DNA of 9,380 nt from Bacteroidetes bacterium GWA2_30_7 (GTDB lineage: Bacteria; Bacteroidota; Bacteroidia; Bacteroidales; GWF2-33-38): positions 8,172-17,551 of the forward strand of contig MENC01000296.1 of the NCBI GenBank assembly GCA_001768155.1. Direction: 5' to 3'. Every line of letters starts with the position of its first letter. Positions within the stretch are counted from its first letter, which is position 1. Both the position numbers and the translations under genes were made by a program. Positions 6,502-9,380 of the stretch are shown in pieces. Below the pieces are notes generated by a model. It did no database searches. It was given only the letters and a program-made list of their open reading frames with translations, and had not been told where the DNA came from.

Positions 6502-6530
6502 TTTGATATAAAATCGCTAAAATAAATTTG
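6502..6530 (+). promoter_or_regulatory. Weak candidate promoter for the SprB-repeat adhesin
   Basis: TAAATTTG (6523-6530) matches the Bacteroidota -7 consensus TAnnTTTG, with TTTG at 6502-6505 as a possible -33 box, 17 bases upstream. The spacing is slightly short and the region is very AT-rich, so a chance match is likely. A second TAAATTTG at 6415-6422 lacks a suitable -33. Confidence 0.2.
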
Positions 6531-6540
6531 AAATTGAATA

Positions 6541-6564
6541 GAAAATATTACTTTAGACGGTTCA
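6541..6564. repeat. 24-bp direct repeat, copy 2
   Basis: This is the exact copy of 6325-6348, offset by 216 bp. The 192 bp between the copies contain the strong hairpin and the 9-bp duplication but no gene. Confidence 0.85.
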
Positions 6565-6607
6565 AAATTTCGATATAGAATTTTATATGACAAATTTAAA
6601 ACTTTTT

Positions 6608-6632
6608 GATTGCTTCGTACCTCGCAATGACG
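6608..6632. repeat. Fragment of a dispersed 'GATTGCTTCGT..CTCGCAATGACG' repeat
   Basis: The 25-base stretch begins GATTGCTTCGT and ends CTCGCAATGACG, with ATTGC/GCAAT able to pair. On the other strand it reads CGTCATTGCGAGG...GAAGCAATC. I recognise this as a widely dispersed intergenic repeat found in many bacterial genomes, including Bacteroidota. Only one half-element is present here. Confidence 0.55.
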
Positions 6633-6636
6633 GCAT

Positions 6637-6705
6637 CAAGCAACAAGTAACTAACAACAAACACTAAATAACAAACAACAAATTTTTTTAACTAAATTAT
6701 TAATT
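6637..6705 (+). promoter_or_regulatory. AAC-rich, G-poor leader before the adhesin start
   Basis: The last 70 bases before ATG 6706 are dominated by AAC/ACAA words (CAACAAACACTAAATAACAA) followed by a run of T and AT-rich sequence. There is almost no G and no purine-rich Shine-Dalgarno motif. This fits the unstructured, A-rich initiation regions usual in Bacteroidota and supports ATG 6706 as the start. Confidence 0.4.
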
Positions 6706-9380
6706 ATGAAAACAACTTTAGCAGCAATTTTTTTAGCGTTAATGCTATTTAACGTGAGTTTTGCCCAAAAAGGTTTTAAAAACAATGGTGCAAAATTAAT
6801 TGTGAGTTCGGGAGGTATAATTAATATTACCGGTGGTACAAGCGCCGATTTTATTAATGCCTCAAGTGGAGGAAATGATGGCCGTATTGATTTAGACGGC
6901 AAAATCAAACTCGAAGGCGATTGGACAAACAATGCAACTTCGGGAAGTGTATTCATCAATGTTGACACCGATGGAGATGTTCAGTTTACTGGAACTTCGG
7001 CACATTCAATTTCGGGCAATCAAACCGATTTTGAAAAGTTAACACTTAACTCAAGTGGAAATGTTACATTATCAACATCTATTACAGCTAACGGTAACTT
7101 AACACTTACCAATGGTCTATTAGTTTTAGGTACTAATAATTTAACACTCGGTGCTTCTTCTGTAATTTCTGGAACTCCTTCCGCTTCAAATATGGTTGTA
7201 GCCATAAGTACAGGTGAATTACGAAAAACATTTACCGGAATCGGTAGTTTTACTTATCCTATCGGAGATAATACAAGTACTGTAGAATATTCTCCAATAA
7301 CTTTAAATTTTACATCAGGAACTTTTGGAGCTTCTGCTTATGCAGGAACAAGAGTTACTAATGCTAAACATCCACAAAACACAAGCTCAACTGGTTATAT
7401 TAATCGATATTGGTCATTATCACAAAGTAATATTTCAGGTTTTTCATGCGATTTAACTTCTACTTATTTAACTGCTGATATTTTCGGAACAGAATCATTA
7501 TTGTTTTCGGGATATTATAGCACTCCAAATTGGGTTAAATTAGCAACTGTTAATACAGGTTCAAATTTACTTACAGGAACTGTTTCGGCATTAAATCCAA
7601 TTACAGCAGGCGACCAGGCAATGTTTTGCACATCAACAATTACAATTAATGAATCAATCACAAATGTAGCATGTTATGGTAATTCTACCGGAGCAGTAAA
7701 TGTTACAGTGAGTGGAGGTTATGGTTCATATACTTATAATTGGAGTGGAACAGGCGTAGTTGTTGCTCAAGAAGACCAAACTGGTTTAACTTCCGGAACA
7801 TATAATTTAACGGTTACCGACCAAAATGGTTGTACTCAAACCGATATATTTACAATAGCACAACCATCGGCAGCATTATTAGCAACTACGACTCAAACAA
7901 ATGTTTTATGTTATGGAAATTCAACAGGAGCAATTGACTTATCTGTATCGGGAGGAACTCCTTCTTATACATATCTTTGGTCTAATTCTGCTTCAAGTCA
8001 GGATTTATCAAATATTGCAGCAGGTAATTATTCTGTTACTGTTACCGACGCAAATAGTTGTACAGCTACTACTTCAGCAACAATTACCCAGCCTGCATCA
8101 GCATTATCAATTGCTGTTACAAGTCAAACTAATATTAGTTGTTTTGGCGGAAATAACGGAGCAATAGATATTACTGCATCAGGTGCTACAAGCCCTTACA
8201 CTTACAATTGGGGTGGCGGAGTTACAACTGAAGACAGAACATCGTTAATAGCAGGCACATATACTGTTACTGTTACCGATGCAAATTCATGTACTGCAAC
8301 ACAAGCAGTAACAATTACACAACCTTCGGCAGCTTTATCAGTTAGTGTTACTTCTAAAACAAATGTTAGTTGTAATGGTGGATTCGATGGAGCTATAAAT
8401 ATTACAGCAACAGGTGGAACATCTGCTTATTCTTATGATTGGGGTAGTGGAATTACAACAGAAGATAGAACAGCTCTTATTGCTGGAAATTATTCAGTAA
8501 CCGTTACCGATGCAAATAGTTGTACTGCAAATGTTGCATCAACAATTACTCAACCTGCTTCTCCTCTTGCAGTAGTAGTTACTTCACAAACTAATGTTAA
8601 TTGTTTTGGAAATAGTACAGGAGCAATAAATATTACAGCAACTGGTGGAACAAGCCCATTTACATATTTATGGAATGATGCTATAACTACCGAAGATAGA
8701 ACCAATATTGCAGCAGCAAGCTATTCTGTTACAGTTACAGATAATAAATCATGTACTGCAAATGTTTCTGCAACAATCACCGAACCTGCCGATTTAACAA
8801 CTTTAACTTCAGGTTCAGATGCAACTTGTAATGGAGCATCAACAGGTTCTGCAACAGTTGTTGCATCGGGTGGTACAACTCCTTATGCTTACGCATGGGA
8901 CGATGCTGCATTTCAAACTACATCTACAGCCGTTAATTTAGTAGCCGATATATATAATGTAACTGTTACCGATAGTAATGGTTGCACCGAAACAGGCTTA
9001 TTTACAGTAAATCAACCTACAGCTATTACTTTTTCAACTGCCATAGTTCAATCTTCATGTGCCACTGCCGATGGTAAAGCAATTGTAAATATTGCTGGTG
9101 GAGTTAGTCCTTATGATTACAGTTGGTCAAATGGAAGCAGTACAATAAATACAGCATTAGTTACAGATACTATTTCTAATGTTGCGTCTGGTTCTTATGG
9201 CTTTACAATTACCGATGCAAATAATTGTTCAGTATCTGGTTCAGCAAACGTAACTGATGTATCAGGACCGTCTGTTGCAATAATTAGTCAAACAAATATT
9301 TTATGCAACGGTGGAAACAATGGAATGGCTACTGTTGAGGTAACAGGTGGAGCAAGCCCTTATGATTATTTATGGTCAAA
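6706..9380 (+). CDS. Giant SprB-repeat adhesin, 5' part (at least 891 aa, open at right edge)
   Basis: The reading frame from ATG 6706 has no stop up to the window edge. Seen: a signal peptide MKTTLAAIFLALMLFNVSFA|QK (cleavage after residue 20); an N-terminal beta-rich domain (about 30-310) with GDWTNN at 71, NGLLVLG and NLTLG rungs, YPIGD at 184, NAKHP at 219 and RYWS at 234; then seven complete SprB repeats (312-851) and part of an eighth. Known of the family: SprB repeats occur in very long surface adhesins of Bacteroidota; in Flavobacterium johnsoniae SprB is carried by the gliding machinery and exported by the type IX secretion system. That layout implies a C-terminal sorting domain beyond the edge, which cannot be confirmed here. 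The N-terminal domain is a familiar head for such adhesins, but the protein is not necessarily SprB itself, and gliding is not demonstrated. It is transcribed separately from the fibre genes. Confidence 0.92.
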   Translation, partial: MKTTLAAIFLALMLFNVSFAQKGFKNNGAKLIVSSGGIINITGGTSADFINASSGGNDGRIDLDGKIKLEGDWTNNATSGSVFINVDTDGDVQFTGTSAHSISGNQTDFEKLTLNSSGNVTLSTSITANGNLTLTNGLLVLGTNNLTLGASSVISGTPSASNMVVAISTGELRKTFTGIGSFTYPIGDNTSTVEYSPITLNFTSGTFGASAYAGTRVTNAKHPQNTSSTGYINRYWSLSQSNISGFSCDLTSTYLTADIFGTESLLFSGYYSTPNWVKLATVNTGSNLLTGTVSALNPITAGDQAMFCTSTITINESITNVACYGNSTGAVNVTVSGGYGSYTYNWSGTGVVVAQEDQTGLTSGTYNLTVTDQNGCTQTDIFTIAQPSAALLATTTQTNVLCYGNSTGAIDLSVSGGTPSYTYLWSNSASSQDLSNIAAGNYSVTVTDANSCTATTSATITQPASALSIAVTSQTNISCFGGNNGAIDITASGATSPYTYNWGGGVTTEDRTSLIAGTYTVTVTDANSCTATQAVTITQPSAALSVSVTSKTNVSCNGGFDGAINITATGGTSAYSYDWGSGITTEDRTALIAGNYSVTVTDANSCTANVASTITQPASPLAVVVTSQTNVNCFGNSTGAINITATGGTSPFTYLWNDAITTEDRTNIAAASYSVTVTDNKSCTANVSATITEPADLTTLTSGSDATCNGASTGSATVVASGGTTPYAYAWDDAAFQTTSTAVNLVADIYNVTVTDSNGCTETGLFTVNQPTAITFSTAIVQSSCATADGKAIVNIAGGVSPYDYSWSNGSSTINTALVTDTISNVASGSYGFTITDANNCSVSGSANVTDVSGPSVAIISQTNILCNGGNNGMATVEVTGGASPYDYLWS
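7639..9380 (+). repeat. SprB repeats, seven complete plus one partial
   Basis: Units lie at 7639-7866, 7867-8094, 8095-8325, 8326-8556, 8557-8787, 8788-9018 and 9019-9258, with a partial one from 9259. Lengths are 76, 76, 77, 77, 77, 77 and 80 codons. Each has C.G...G near the start, GG..PY.Y.W in the middle, then G.Y.VTVTD...C and usually an ending TI.QP. Every complete unit has exactly two cysteines (the C.G and TD...C positions), suggesting one disulphide per domain. Units 3-5 form a subgroup sharing TTEDRT; unit 7 is longest and lacks the QP ending. Confidence 0.9.

Larger units (their letters stand above)
6173..6705. other. Repeat-rich non-coding region of 533 bp
   Basis: No convincing reading frame lies here on either strand. 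From left to right it contains a REP-like twin hairpin, a terminator-like hairpin, the first copy of a 24-bp repeat, a strong 16-bp-arm hairpin, a 9-bp tandem duplication, a very AT-rich stretch with possible promoter boxes, the second copy of the 24-bp repeat, a dispersed-repeat fragment and an AAC-rich leader. Such density suggests accumulated small mobile or palindromic elements between two transcription units. Confidence 0.7.

Noticed and set aside
6651..7205. Two minus-strand open frames of 105 and 61 codons
   Set aside because: Both lie antisense to the start of the SprB-repeat adhesin, whose frame is open for at least 891 codons and has recognisable domains.
7901..8167. 88-codon + strand frame rich in Leu and Gln
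   Set aside because: It is an out-of-frame reading of the SprB repeats.

Overview
The window is AT-rich with A-rich, Shine-Dalgarno-poor gene starts. It encodes secreted proteins typical of Bacteroidota: tail-fibre-like proteins with the MLIPRLTT..QRTAI..P motif and S74 chaperone ends, and a giant SprB-repeat adhesin. I cannot name a genus. All convincing genes are on the + strand, and no tRNA, rRNA or CRISPR array was seen.

Layout. (1) Positions 1-5609 are a tandem array of three related surface or fibre genes. The first is only the 3' end of a gene (1-284). It is followed after 19 bp by an 865-residue protein (304-2901), then after 5 bp by a 900-residue protein (2907-5609). The two complete proteins share the mature N-terminus and a central SKGGFAVGGF module. 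They differ in their long repeats: YadA-head-like units of about 14 residues in one, and 28 units of 16-17 residues in the other. Each ends in a different version of the S74 (endosialidase-type) intramolecular chaperone plus a coiled coil. The partial upstream protein shares the 17-residue repeat type and its cap but has no chaperone. (2) Positions 5610-5833 hold a probable terminator and a candidate Bacteroidota promoter inside an inverted repeat. (3) Positions 5834-6172 encode a small membrane-anchored protein with a DUF4177-like look. (4) Positions 6173-6705 are non-coding and dense in repeats: a REP-like double hairpin, two further hairpins, a 24-bp direct repeat 216 bp apart, a 9-bp tandem duplication, a dispersed-repeat fragment and an AAC-rich leader. 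(5) From 6706 a reading frame stays open to the right edge (at least 891 codons). It encodes a signal peptide, an N-terminal beta-rich domain and seven complete SprB repeats plus part of an eighth.

Taken together, this looks like a cell-surface adhesion or fibre locus. The first three genes are probably one operon of modular, probably trimeric beta-structured proteins. The SprB-repeat gene is a separate unit, presumably exported by the type IX system; its C-terminal sorting domain would lie outside the window. The most unusual observation is a REP-like palindrome lying in frame inside the signal-peptide coding sequence of the 865-residue protein.
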